Below are positions 47,212 to 57,800 of a stretch of 64,000 nucleotides of DNA, piece by piece. The DNA comes from Malus domestica (taxonomy: Eukaryota > Streptophyta > Magnoliopsida > Rosales > Rosaceae): NCBI RefSeq assembly GCF_042453785.1, contig NC_091670.1:36281501-36345500 (forward strand), given 5' to 3'. A program made the translations under genes and the position numbers. The notes under the pieces are model-generated. The model was not told the DNA's origin and ran no database searches. It saw only the letters and a list, made by a program, of their open reading frames with translations. Position 1 is the first letter of the stretch. Each line of letters begins with the position of its first letter.

Positions 47212-47375
47212 TTGCCTTTTTTATTTCTCTGTTTGTAAACACTGGCCAGATTTCCCTAACACTAAGTCAGTAAAAAGAAGGATATGGAAATTAATATACA
47301 TTATTGTAGCATAGACGTGAGAAAAATACAATGTTCTAAAAAACGGCATAGGCGGCCGCCTAGGAGTCTATACTG

Positions 47376-48204
47376 TTAACATCCTCCCTCAAGCTCAGGA
47401 GAAGGACCACGAAGCTTGAGATTGCAGCAATGAGCACGAAAAAGTGGTGCAGATAGGCCCTTTGTCAGAATATCAGCAAATTGCTCATTAGAGGAAACAA
47501 ACTGCATTTGAAGTAACTGTTGGGCAACCCTGTCACGAACAAAATGGATATCAATCTCAATATGTTTGGTTCGTTGATGCATCACTGGATTACAAGTCAG
47601 AGCAATAGCCGAGAGGTTATCACAAAACATAATGGATGGAGTCGAAACTGTAATCTGCAGAAAAGTGAGAATATGTCTTATCCAATCAAGCTCAGCTGCT
47701 GTTGTAGCAATGGCACGATACTCAGCTTCAGTAGAAGAGCGAGAGACAGTGTTCTGCTTCTTTGATGACCACGAAATGGGATTAGAACCCAAGAAAGCAA
47801 CCAAACCTGTTGTAGAGCGTCGATCATTCGGATCCCCTGCCCAGTCCGCATCACTAAATGCATTTAACTCCAAGTCGCCCTTTGTATATTGAAGACCATA
47901 ATGTTGAGTGCCGTTAAGATACCGTAATATCCTTTTGACAGCCAAGTAATGAGACTCCATGGGACACTGCATGAACTGAGCAACCTGATGTACCGAAAAA
48001 GCAATATCAGGTCTTGTGAAAGTGAGATACTGTAAGGCGCCCACTATACTTCTGTACAATGGAGGATTGTCAAATGGTATGCCATCATCCTTAAGAAGGC
48101 GATGAGAAGGCAGACAAGGAGTAGCATAAGACTTGGACTGATGCATTTCTGTCTTTGTCAATAAATCGGTGACATATCTATGCTGAGACAGAAACAACCC
48201 TTCT
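47376..48204 (-). pseudogene. Ty1/copia polyprotein fragment (end of RT and RNase H)
   Basis: On the minus strand the frame runs from the end of the RT region to the RNase H C-terminus, with landmarks YRSIVGALQYLTFTRPDIA, NAFSDADWAGDPNDRRSTTG, SRSSTEAEYRA and ADILTKGL. The frame ends at its natural stop and a few bases of 3' LTR (TGTTAACAG) follow before hAT terminal sequence. Gag, protease, integrase and most of RT are missing. It is closest in my memory to RE1/RE2-type copia. Confidence 0.85.
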
Positions 48205-49148
48205 GTATTGGTTGTGATTTGAACACCAAGGAAATAATGGAGTGGTCCCAGATCCTTGATATCAAAGATATGGGACAGTTGACATACTTCATTGGATTGC
48301 AGATTTCTTATAAGGACAATGGGGATATTTTTCTAAATCAGTCCAAGTATATTAGAGATGTGATTCATAAGGCTGGGATGGATTCATGTAAACCTGCAGC
48401 TACTCCATGCAAACCTCATGATCAACTGGTCATTTCTGGGGGTTCTTTGTTGACTGATCCTTCTCTTTACAGGAGTATTGTAGGATCATTGCAGTATTTG
48501 ACCTTTACTAGGCCAGATATTGCATATGCTGTTAATACAGTATGTCAATTTATGAAGTCTCCAACGGAAGTGCATTATGCAGCAGTCAAACGCATACTTC
48601 GTTATCTTCAAGGCACACAACACCATGGGATTCTATATTCAGCAGCTAAGGAAACAACATTAACTGCGTTTTCCGATGCTGATTGGGCGGCTGATATCAA
48701 CACTAGAAGGTCGATAACAGGCTATGTCGTGTATCTGGGTAACAATCCCGTGTCTTGGCAATCAAAGAAACAATGCTCAGTCTCGAGGAGTTCAACAGAG
48801 GCTGAATATAAGGCTCTTGCTCACACTGCAGCTGATGTTGCTTGGGTGCGGGGAATACTGAAGGATCTTGATGTGTTTTTGTCTTCACCTCCTACAATTC
48901 ATTGCGATAATATGTCTGCCATAGCTCTTACTGCGAATCCTGTATTTCATTCTCGCATAAAGCATCTTGACACGGATTTTCATTTTGTGCGTGAACGTGT
49001 TCAACAAGGAGATCTAGAAGTGGTGTACATTCCAACTGAGGATCAAACTGCCGATGTTCTTACAAAAGGTCTGCACAGTCCAGCCTTTCTTCGACACTGT
49101 TCCAATCTTAGGCTGAGTACCCCAGCCACGATTGAGGGGGGATGTTGA
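48205..49148 (+). pseudogene. second Ty1/copia fragment, head-to-head with the first
   Basis: On the plus strand the frame gives MGQLTYFIGLQISYKDNG, YRSIVGSLQYLTFTRPDIA, AFSDADWAADINTRRSITG, SRSSTEAEYKALAHT and ADVLTKGLHSP, ending in the natural stop. A truncated 3' LTR starts at 49145 (TGTTGACTGAG) and breaks off before about 49260. It is a different but related element from the minus-strand neighbour, and their 5' breakpoints meet at about 48200. Confidence 0.85.
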
Positions 49149-49259
49149 CTGAGATGGATTAATGGTTAGATGGAGTGCCAACTCATTACTTCAATCAACG
49201 GTTAGAATATCAAAACAGTTTATAGTTAGTTAGTTAGTTAAAAGAGAAAGCTTGCTAGC

Positions 49260-49950
49260 TAAGACTGTATGACAAAGTTCTATGCCAAGATGCAGCTTCC
49301 CGTTTGTGGTGTCGTATATGATACGATGATTTCTTAACTTTGGTCTGGGCTCCGGTGCATTGCCGGGCAAAAGTATTTGGTTCTGGCGTCCCCGTCTAGT
49401 AGAAACATATTGTGAGCCGGAACTTGAAGACCCGAACCATCACTGAAAACAAAGGTGAGTGTAGGAAGTTGGAGATAGCCCGCGGAGGCAGGTCTCAAAT
49501 AGCACAGCTCAAGGTTATGCTGACCTGCAATCACATGGTAGTCATAACCGTTTTGAAGAAAGTAGTTTGTTAAGGCTGTTTTCAGTGCGTTGAAAGCAGC
49601 ATTGTTAAGTAGCGATATGTCACCGCCTGAGTCTATGATGGTTCCGGTGGGGCAGAGTGCGTTGAAAGCCAGGTCTCAAATAGCACAGCTCAAGGTTATA
49701 CTGACCTGCAATCACATGGTAGTCATAACCGTTTTGAAGAAAGTAGTTTGTTAAGGCTGTTTTCAGTGCGTTGAAAGCAGCATTGTTAAGTAGCGATATG
49801 TCACCTCCTGAGTCTATGATGGTTCCGGTGGGGCAGAGTGCGTTGAAAGCAGCATTGTTAAGTAGCGATATGTCACCGCCTGAGTCTATGATGGTTCCAG
49901 TGGTGCCTGCTGCCCTGTGAGCGAAAACATCTGGGGGTATACGAAGTATC
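49260..49950 (-). pseudogene. captured aspartic-protease fragment, tandemly repeated
   Basis: On the minus strand the sequence resembles the C-terminal half of nepenthesin/CND41-type aspartic proteases: a second active-site-like IDSGGDISLL and NAAFNALKTALTNYF, then PTLTFVFSDG. A unit of about 181 bp is repeated (starts near 49491 and 49672, with a third partial copy near 49831-49905). It lacks the first active-site aspartate and any start, so it is a gene fragment carried inside the hAT element. Confidence 0.75.
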
Positions 49951-50481
49951 CACGGGCACGTAATTGCACGTAATTGGCTTATTAGAGAATTTGGTTGGAA
50001 CTGAGGAGATTTTGAGCAAAACAGCTGGAAAAATCGGGGTGGCTCTAGGCGGCTGGGTGTTTTTGTTTTTTTTGAAATTTAAAAAATAAAAAATAAAAAC
50101 TTAGATTAAGTATCTTACATTACTATATTTCCTTATTTTCCTCCTATTTTGCATTTTATGTTGTTTTAAATTGTGAACTTGTTATACATGTGTCAGCATA
50201 CATTACAATACTCCTCACTATGGTTATATGGCATATATGCTTAATGCGTTTTTAAATTTTGGACTTGTTGGATACTCTTTTTGCATTTTATCATTCTTTT
50301 ATTATCTTATCCATGGATTTCATACAAGTTTAATTTTTTGTAAGTGACAATATGCACTTATTTGTAAGATATACAAGAACTTTACCTAAATCCGCATAGG
50401 CGCCCACCTAGCTGCCTAGGCGCTAGGCGCTAGCCCGCCACCCGACTAACACCTAGCGTTTTTCAGAACCTTGGAAAAATA

Positions 50482-52629
50482 TGTCCTAACCAGTATAAGT
50501 TCGACCCTCTTCCTGCAGTTTTAATTAATTTAACATAAAATATCATTTGTTTTCAAAACAAATATTTCATTAGTGAAACAAATCCTGATTCATGATTCAT
50601 TAACCATTTACAAATATATAACCCACATACAAAAAGAAAGCCGAATAATAGTTAATGACTAACCCAAGATAGTGATCCATAATGCTAATATCAATCCATG
50701 ATCCTAACAAAATCCTTTTCAGTCCATAGGATTTCCGGTCGGGTCTTAAAACCCTTCCATTTCGCTACTCATGGGATTTTGATATCCTGTTTCTAAACAT
50801 TTTGCATCAAGTAATGCTAGGGAGATTAAATTTGAAGACAAAATTTGCAAACTAAATTATGTGTCATTAAATTTAGTCTTCCTAGCATTCCCATTTTGCA
50901 TCAATCTACCAATGGCACAAAAAAAAAATTGATATAAACGATATGTTTACAATTTTACACTAAAAAATGGAGGAATACAACTAAACAAATTAACAATTTT
51001 TTAATTTAACTGATATATTTACATTTAGGGATGTCTTGTTACATTCAGTGGCGTATCCAAGGTGTCCTCTGGGTCTCCAGACCCTACAAAAGTCAAGAAA
51101 CATAGAGAGAAAGTCACCGGACTCTAAAACTATGTGGTATGGGACCTGAGAATACCCACAAACTTACATTATTGTGCAAATAATGAGAAAGCATGCATGT
51201 AGCGTGCATGATATTGGTATACCATGTCATTTTTATGGTAAGAGATATCATGTTTTTTATATGGTCAAAGAGATCGAATGTCTATTTCACTCCTAATTTT
51301 CATAAAGAAGATAGATTTCGAACAAGGAGCCGATTGAAGGAAAAGTTTCAATTTTCTTAATTTCATATTTGATTTGATTGATCAAAATCATGTGGGAATG
51401 CTTAACCAAAATTAAATATTTTGTGAGGAATGCATGCTTCTATATTAGCTAATTGGATTCATATAAGATGTTGGAGCAATACCAAAGGTATCAGTTTTCT
51501 TATTAGATCTTCATCCTTAAATTCCAGTTGACAATTTTTAGTTTCTAAGATTTTTGATTTCCCTTGAAAGAAATCGCAAACTGATTAAAAAAATCAAACA
51601 CTATTACAAGCAAATTTTTTTTATTAGAAAAATTAATCAAAGTTGCAGAAGTCACATGATCTATAGAAAAGCGATAGTATTTTTGACGATTGATACTATT
51701 AACAATATCAAGAATCATGAAATGATAAAGAAATTTAGAAAATTGTTTGGAGAAAAGAACAAAAGGAGCCACTTTTGAGGTTGCCGTGCAGGTTTTGTTA
51801 ATAGAGAGAATGTGGTATTGAGAAAAAAAAAACAGCACCAACTATCAAAAAAATAAATAAATTCTCAACCACAATGTCACATGATAAACCAAATAGTTTT
51901 AAATCATTTTAAGCATATGATTTATTATATTAAATCTTTACATAAACAAATGATTTTTTAAAGTTCATCCAAAATGTATGTTTAACTTTTTGTTACTGTT
52001 TCACCCCAACAAATTCTTTGTCCATCTCCAGCTAACACGCATATCAGCGTTTTACATTCTTATCGTTCTGACAAAGTTTTTATCTCCTGGTGCATAGCTG
52101 CCCCTTTCTCTTTTTACAGTCTCGTAGACGGATGGAAGAAGGGAAATTACAGATACCCCTTCTCTATTTACAACCTCATAAACAGACGGGAGAAGCAAGT
52201 TATAGAATGAGACAGAAAGGGAGAAGGAAGTTACAAAATGAAATAGGAAGTAGACAGCGAGCCGTTATTAAAATATTATACACGTGATAATTATCACCAA
52301 AAATTTCATGTTCCATACAAATCAGTACTGGCTACAGCACCGAAGATGAAATATAGAGTCGAAACATTCATTTTCTTACCATGTATATTAAAAAACTTAA
52401 GAAATATCACAATAAAGTAAACAATATTGATAAAAATTAAACAAAGCATAAGGAGCAATCGGATATAAATCAAGATTGATGTCAAAGAATTTCGTACGAG
52501 ACCACTCGATTTCATGGAGACTTTAGTATACACTTCTACAAATCTAACCCACAAGTTGCAAAAATACAAGTATAAGTAAGGAATGATATGAAATATGATA
52601 AACCAATTTAATTCCACATGGAAAAACAT
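50482..52629. other. intergenic region with no gene recognised
   Basis: A short palindrome around gctagggagattaaatttg and its complement (about 50813-50893) looks like a small MITE. Short frames at 51545-51841 and 52090-52287 are low-complexity and not gene-like. The germin-like 3' end region lies at the right margin. Confidence 0.5.
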
Positions 52630-53374
52630 CTAAAATTTTGCTTGAAGATACCTAATTACCGATTGTTCCACTTGGAAAGACTTGGCCAAAACATCCTCGG
52701 AAATAGCAGGATTGGACCCAAAAACAACATTGGCAATGGTGTTGACTCCAGGGTTTTGGCTGCTCAAAGAAGATAGAGAAATGGCAGTTCCTGAACCCAG
52801 GTTTTGCTGATAGTGAACTAGTCCAACAGGGAAAACAAACACATCACCCTTCTTAAGGACCTTCGAGATGAGCTTGTTCTCGGGGTTTGAGGTCACAAAC
52901 CCAACATTGAGCTTGCCTTTTAAGACCGTCAGAATCTCGGTGGCGCGAGGATGGGTGTGGGGAGGGATAACACCCATTGGTGCGTAGTCAATGCGAGCGA
53001 GTGAGATGCCGAGGGTGTTGAGTCCTGGAATCTGAGCCACATTGACTGGGGTGACTTTTCCGCCAACAGGGTTTGAGGTGTTGCCCGGGATGTGAAGTCC
53101 GCTGAAGAAGAAATGCTCAGCTGTTGCTAGCTTGGAGTCCAAGCAAGGTAACCCATTAACTCTTGTTACTGTTACAATTGACAAACCAACACAAAAAGTT
53201 ACGTAATTGTGAAATTAAAGTTTATCTTAATTAACATAATTAAACATTTCGACACGAACCTGAGCTAGTAGCGTCAGCAACACAGAAATCTTGCAGTGGA
53301 GCAGGCTCAAAAGCAACAACCAGAGAACATGTCATGGCTAGGAAAGTAGCTAACAGCAAGATTTGGTTTGCCAT
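52630..53374 (-). CDS. germin-like protein of the auxin-binding ABP19/20 type
   Basis: Two exons (53260-53374 and 52630-53168, phase 1) give 217 codons. An N-terminal signal peptide ([20 protein letters not shown]) targets it to the apoplast. The cupin fold is complete: [10 protein letters not shown] early cysteine region, germin box 1 with PHTHPRATE (two His and Glu metal ligands) and LKGKLNVGF, and box 2 [16 protein letters not shown] with the last His. Family members bind manganese and some have superoxide dismutase or auxin-binding activity; ABP19a and ABP20 of stone fruits are the closest type I recall. Which activity applies here is not shown. The start is the ATG of the signal peptide. 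A damaged paralogue is at 45304-46622. Confidence 0.93.
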
Positions 53375-54333
53375 CTTAAATTTTCACCTTCCAGTGCGAG
53401 AGTATAATTTTAGTTATTGCAGATGTGGAAAATGGAAAGGATTGAGGGAGATGTGAAGCAATTGTTGGATGGACTTGGTTATTTGTAGACAAGGTAGAAT
53501 TAGTGATGGCTTTCAACGAAGAACAACCATACAATAAAAAACGCCGGCCGGCCGGCCGGCCGACCTTGCATTATTCTAGATACCGGAAAAGACTGAGAGC
53601 GTTGAGTTAAAACAAAATGTATACATGTACATCCACTAAATCCAAATTTGTTCATAGATAATCCTTTGTTCATTTCCTATTCCTTGTCTAATTTATTTCA
53701 TATTTTAAGAAACCGTGTAAAGAATCTGTAATTTAAAAAAAAAAATATATCAATAACTAAACCATGAAAGTTAAGTTGAAGCAGCAGCTTATAGAAAAAT
53801 TTAAACTCAAATTACAACTAATTAAACAACTAATTAAAGGCGCCGCCGTGTTTTTGTTCCAGCATCCTGCTCCGGCTGGAGCTGATATGGTCAGATTATC
53901 AGTCATATATTTGCCGACTTGCAACTTCTGGTCAGTTTATTCCCAAGATTAAGTCTTTGTGGGAGAAGGATGAATGTAAATTATGTCGTCATTTTTCTTT
54001 CCGTTGGCGCAATCGGGTAGTTTGGTTGTCCGACGGAGTAGGGCAAACATAAAGGGGGGAAGGCGATCGGAGTTGTACGGGCAATTACTTAAAAGAATTT
54101 GAGATGAGAATAAGTAATGCATTGTGCACCTGAACAGCCATAGATATGATCATATAAGAATCTCATACAAATCTGAAACTCATAAGGCCACAGATGGAAG
54201 AAAATAAAACCTAAGTGTCATGATGCGGTATATCTTTGACCTATTGTTGATAATAGATTTGCTCGCCGTTGGTGGTTAGCATCACCACCACATTATGTGT
54301 CATTTGATAAGTTTGATTTAACTTACCACCCGC
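53375..54333. other. germin-like gene upstream region
   Basis: The promoter must lie here. A GGCC-type microsatellite (ccggccggccggccggcc near 53543-53565) lies about 170 bp above the ATG. A short frame at 53764-53952 is not family-like. Nothing else is recognised. Confidence 0.5.
53543..53565. repeat. GGCC tetranucleotide microsatellite
   Basis: A (GGCC)n run of about five units upstream of the germin-like gene. It is strongly GC-rich in an AT-rich region and can form a self-complementary hairpin. Confidence 0.85.
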
Positions 54334-54707
54334 TAGACCTGTAAACGGATCGGATTTATCGGATTCAATCCGACCCGTTAAGTTAACAGGTTATCTGAAA
54401 TCGACCCGTTAAGCTAACGGGTCACCCAAACCCGACCCGGTAAACTAACGGATCACCCGTTAACAATTATTATTATTATTTTTTTGCATAGAGTTTATTT
54501 TTTGTTGTTAAAACTTTAATGAAATTATTAAAATATCCTCAACTAATGGGTCCTAACGGTGCTAACGGGTTGACCCAAAATGACCTGTTATTTAACGAGT
54601 TCACCTGTTAGTGGCCCAACCTGTTAAACATCCACCCAAATACTAATATTAACAGATCAGATCGGTTCGGATCGGGTTATCGGATCGAGTCCAAAATGCC
54701 AGATCTA
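54334..54707. mobile_element. hAT MITE with CCACCCGC target duplication
   Basis: The 374-bp element starts TAGACCTG and ends CCAGATCTA-type sequence (TAGAYCTG inverted ends). The interior repeats the word acgggt/acccgt around gacccgttaagctaacgggt. Perfect 8-bp flanks CCACCCGC lie at 54326-54333 and 54708-54715. It is a non-autonomous hAT. Confidence 0.85.
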
Positions 54708-54853
54708 CCACCCGCCACCACGAATATCAAAAAATCAAAATCGTCAAATGGCACATATTATGGTGGTAATCTATTCTCCCTATTGCTAGTTGATACTATT
54801 CCATTCGCATATAAGTTTTTTAGATGTTCTAAATCTGAAACATAGGAAGATCA

Positions 54854-57800
54854 TGTTGAATTGTGGCCAAGTGGACAACAAAACAAAACAACTTTCGGCT
54901 AATAAACAAACCAAAATAAAAAAGGTGAAAGACATCATGATGAGGAGGCATCATGATTATGTTTGTTGAAAAGAAAAGTTGATGGTCATGATGATGTTTT
55001 TGAATTTTTTATTGGGTGATGATGATGGATGAATGTTAGCATACGGAAGTGAGAAAGAGAGAGGAAGGAGTGTGCACCATTTTCTGTTTTGTAGTCCATC
55101 TTTGAGAGAGCAAAGAGAGCTGCAGAGAGCAGAAAGAGAAGAAAGAAAGGTGATTTCTTTCTTTGTTGGTACTCACTCAATCAAAGTTGTATTTGTGTAT
55201 TAGCTTTGAGTTTTGTATAGAGAGGAAATTATTCACTATATTTCTCTCTCTATTTGTTTCTTTGGTGAGTGAGAGTTATTGGGTGTATTGGGTTATTTGG
55301 GTTGTGAGATTGCCAACACTTTGTAAACTCCCATTTGGTTGATAGTGGATTATTGGGTGAGCTCCTACTGCTCCGAGGACGTACTCCAGTTACACTGACT
55401 GTTGAGGAACCTCGTTAAAATCTTGGTGTTTTTTTATATTTTGTTCTTGCATTTTCATTTGATAAATTTCCTGTGGGTTAGCTTGAGTTGGTTCCAACGG
55501 TTTTGGTACTATCCTAGCACAACAATTGGTATCAGAGCACTGGTTGCTCTTGGGTACTGTCTAGTTGCCAAAGATGTCAGATGGGCAAGATGAAAATCCT
55601 TTTGGAAGCAGCTCCGGGTTTGCAAGAACTACGGTGCAAAATGCAAAGTTCGAAGTGGAAAAGTTTGATGGCACAAACAACTTTGGGATGTGGCAATGTG
55701 AGGTCAAAGATGTGTTGGCTCAACAAGATCTACTTACCGCTTTGGGAGAGAAGCCAGAAGCTATGTCGAAGCCGGAATGGGAGAAATTAAATTTGTGGGC
55801 TTGCTTTTCAATTCGGTTGTGCCTTGCAAAAACTCAGAAGTATTTTGTGATGCGGGAGACGGTAGCAAGTGTGTTGTGGCAAAAATTGGAAGACAAGTAT
55901 ATGACGAAGAGTGCAGAGAACCGGCTACACTTGAAGAAAAAGCTCTACCGCTTCCAATACAAAGAAGGTACAAAAATGATTAGACACATTGATGCTTTTA
56001 ATAAGTTGATTGCCGACTTGTTAAATTTAGATGAGGATATTAAGGATGAAGATAAGGCCTTAATATTGTTGAATTCCTTGCCGGACTCTTATGAGCATTT
56101 TGTTACCACTATTATGCATGGTAAAGAAACAGTGAAATTTGAAGATGTGTCAAATGCCTTGATGAATTATGAAATGAGGCATAGAGATAAAAATCATGAT
56201 AGTACCTCTAAAGCTTTATTTGTTAGAGGTAGATCATCGGAGAGGAGGTCATCTTCTAGCAGGAAAAAATCACAGTCTCGACCTAGAGGAAACTCTAAAG
56301 GTAGAAAACCTTTGGAAAAGGATGAATGTGCCTTTTGTCATAATAAGGGTCATTGGAAGAAAGATTGTCCTAAATTGAAGACCAAAGGCAAAGAAAGTTC
56401 TGAAGCTAATGTTGCTGAGGTTGAAACAGATTTTTCTGATTTTGCTTTAACCACTTCCTCATCATTTGATTGTGCTACTAAGTGGGTGTTGGATACGGGT
56501 TGTACTCATCATATGACTCCTCACAAGGATTGGTTTTCAAGCTTGAAAGAGTTTGATGGTGGCGTTGTGTTCATGGGAGATGACAATCCTTGCACAACAA
56601 AAGGGATTGGTACAGTTCGTTTGAAGTTGCATGATGGCATGGTTAAAGAGTTGACAGGTGTTCGGTATGTACCGAATTTGAAGAAAAATCTTATTTCTTT
56701 GGGTACTTTGGAATCCAAGGGTTTCAGGTTTCATTCAGATGGACAGACATTGAAAGTTACTTATGGTGCACTTGTTGTGATGAAAGCTCCTAGATGTGGC
56801 CATTTGTATTTATTGCAGGGAAGCACTGTGACAGGTGAAGCATTTGTAGTCTCTAAAAATATGGGCACATCTGATTCAGATACTACTAGACTGTGGCATA
56901 TGAGATTAGGCCATGCCGGTGAGAAAGCTCTACAAGGGCTTGTGAAAAAAGGTCTTCTAAAAGGTGCCACGACTTGTAAGCTTGATTTCTGCGAGCATTG
57001 TGTCTTGGGGAAGCAAACTAGAGTGAAGTTTGGTACTGCTGTACATCAGACGAAGGGCATTCTTGATTATGTGCATTCGGATGTTTGGGGTCCTATAAAG
57101 ACTCCCTCTTTGAGTGGTAGACATTGGTTCGTGACCTTTGTTGATGATTATTCAAGAAGGTCTTGGGTTTACACTATGAAGCACAAGAGTGAGGTATTGA
57201 GTATTTTCTTGAGTTGGAAGAAAATGGTTGAGAATCAGACTGGGAGAAAGATTAAGATTTTGAGATCGGATAATGGTGGTGAATACACATCCGATCCTTT
57301 CTTTAAAGTTTGCAAAGAAGAAGGAATTGTGAGACATTTTAGTGTTCAGGGAACTCCACAACAAAATGGAGTTGCAGAAAGATTGAATCGAACCTTGCTT
57401 GAGAAGGTTAGATGTATGTTGTCTCAGTCGGGTTTAAGCAAGTCATTTTGGGCAGAAGCAGTTAATTATGCATGTCACATCATCAACCGGTTACCTTCAG
57501 CTGCTATTCAGGGTAAGACACCAATGGAGGTATGGACTGGAAAACCTTCTTCTGATTATAATCATATTCGTATTTTTGGTTCACCTGCTTATTTTCATGT
57601 AACTGAAAATAAACTTGATCCTAGAGCCAAAAAGGCTATCTTTCTTGGTTTTAGTAGTGGTGTCAAAGGTTACAGGTTGTGGTGTCCAGAGATGAAGAAA
57701 CTGGTAATTAGTAGAGATGTGACATTTGACGAAGAAAGTATGTACAAAGTCTCTGAGAAGAATGTGAAAGATGTCCAACAGGTGGAGCTTGAGAAAGTTG

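Larger units (their letters stand above)
47329..50473. mobile_element. 3.1-kb hAT element carrying captured fragments
   Basis: The ends are CAATGTTCTAAAAAACG (47329 on) and the inverted CAAGGTTCTGAAAAACG (ending 50473). They are flanked by a perfect 8-bp TSD GAAAAATA (47321-47328 and 50474-50481), the hAT signature. No hAT transposase is present. The cargo is two copia retrotransposon 3' fragments facing away from each other (47376-48200 and 48205-49148) and a tandemly repeated aspartic-protease fragment (about 49260-49950). Right subterminal sequence has repeated GCCTAGGCGC words. It is non-autonomous. Whether cargo was captured or inserted later is open. Confidence 0.8.

Noticed and set aside
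47376-49148. One complete copia element
   Set aside because: The two halves are on opposite strands and both are 3' fragments of different elements.
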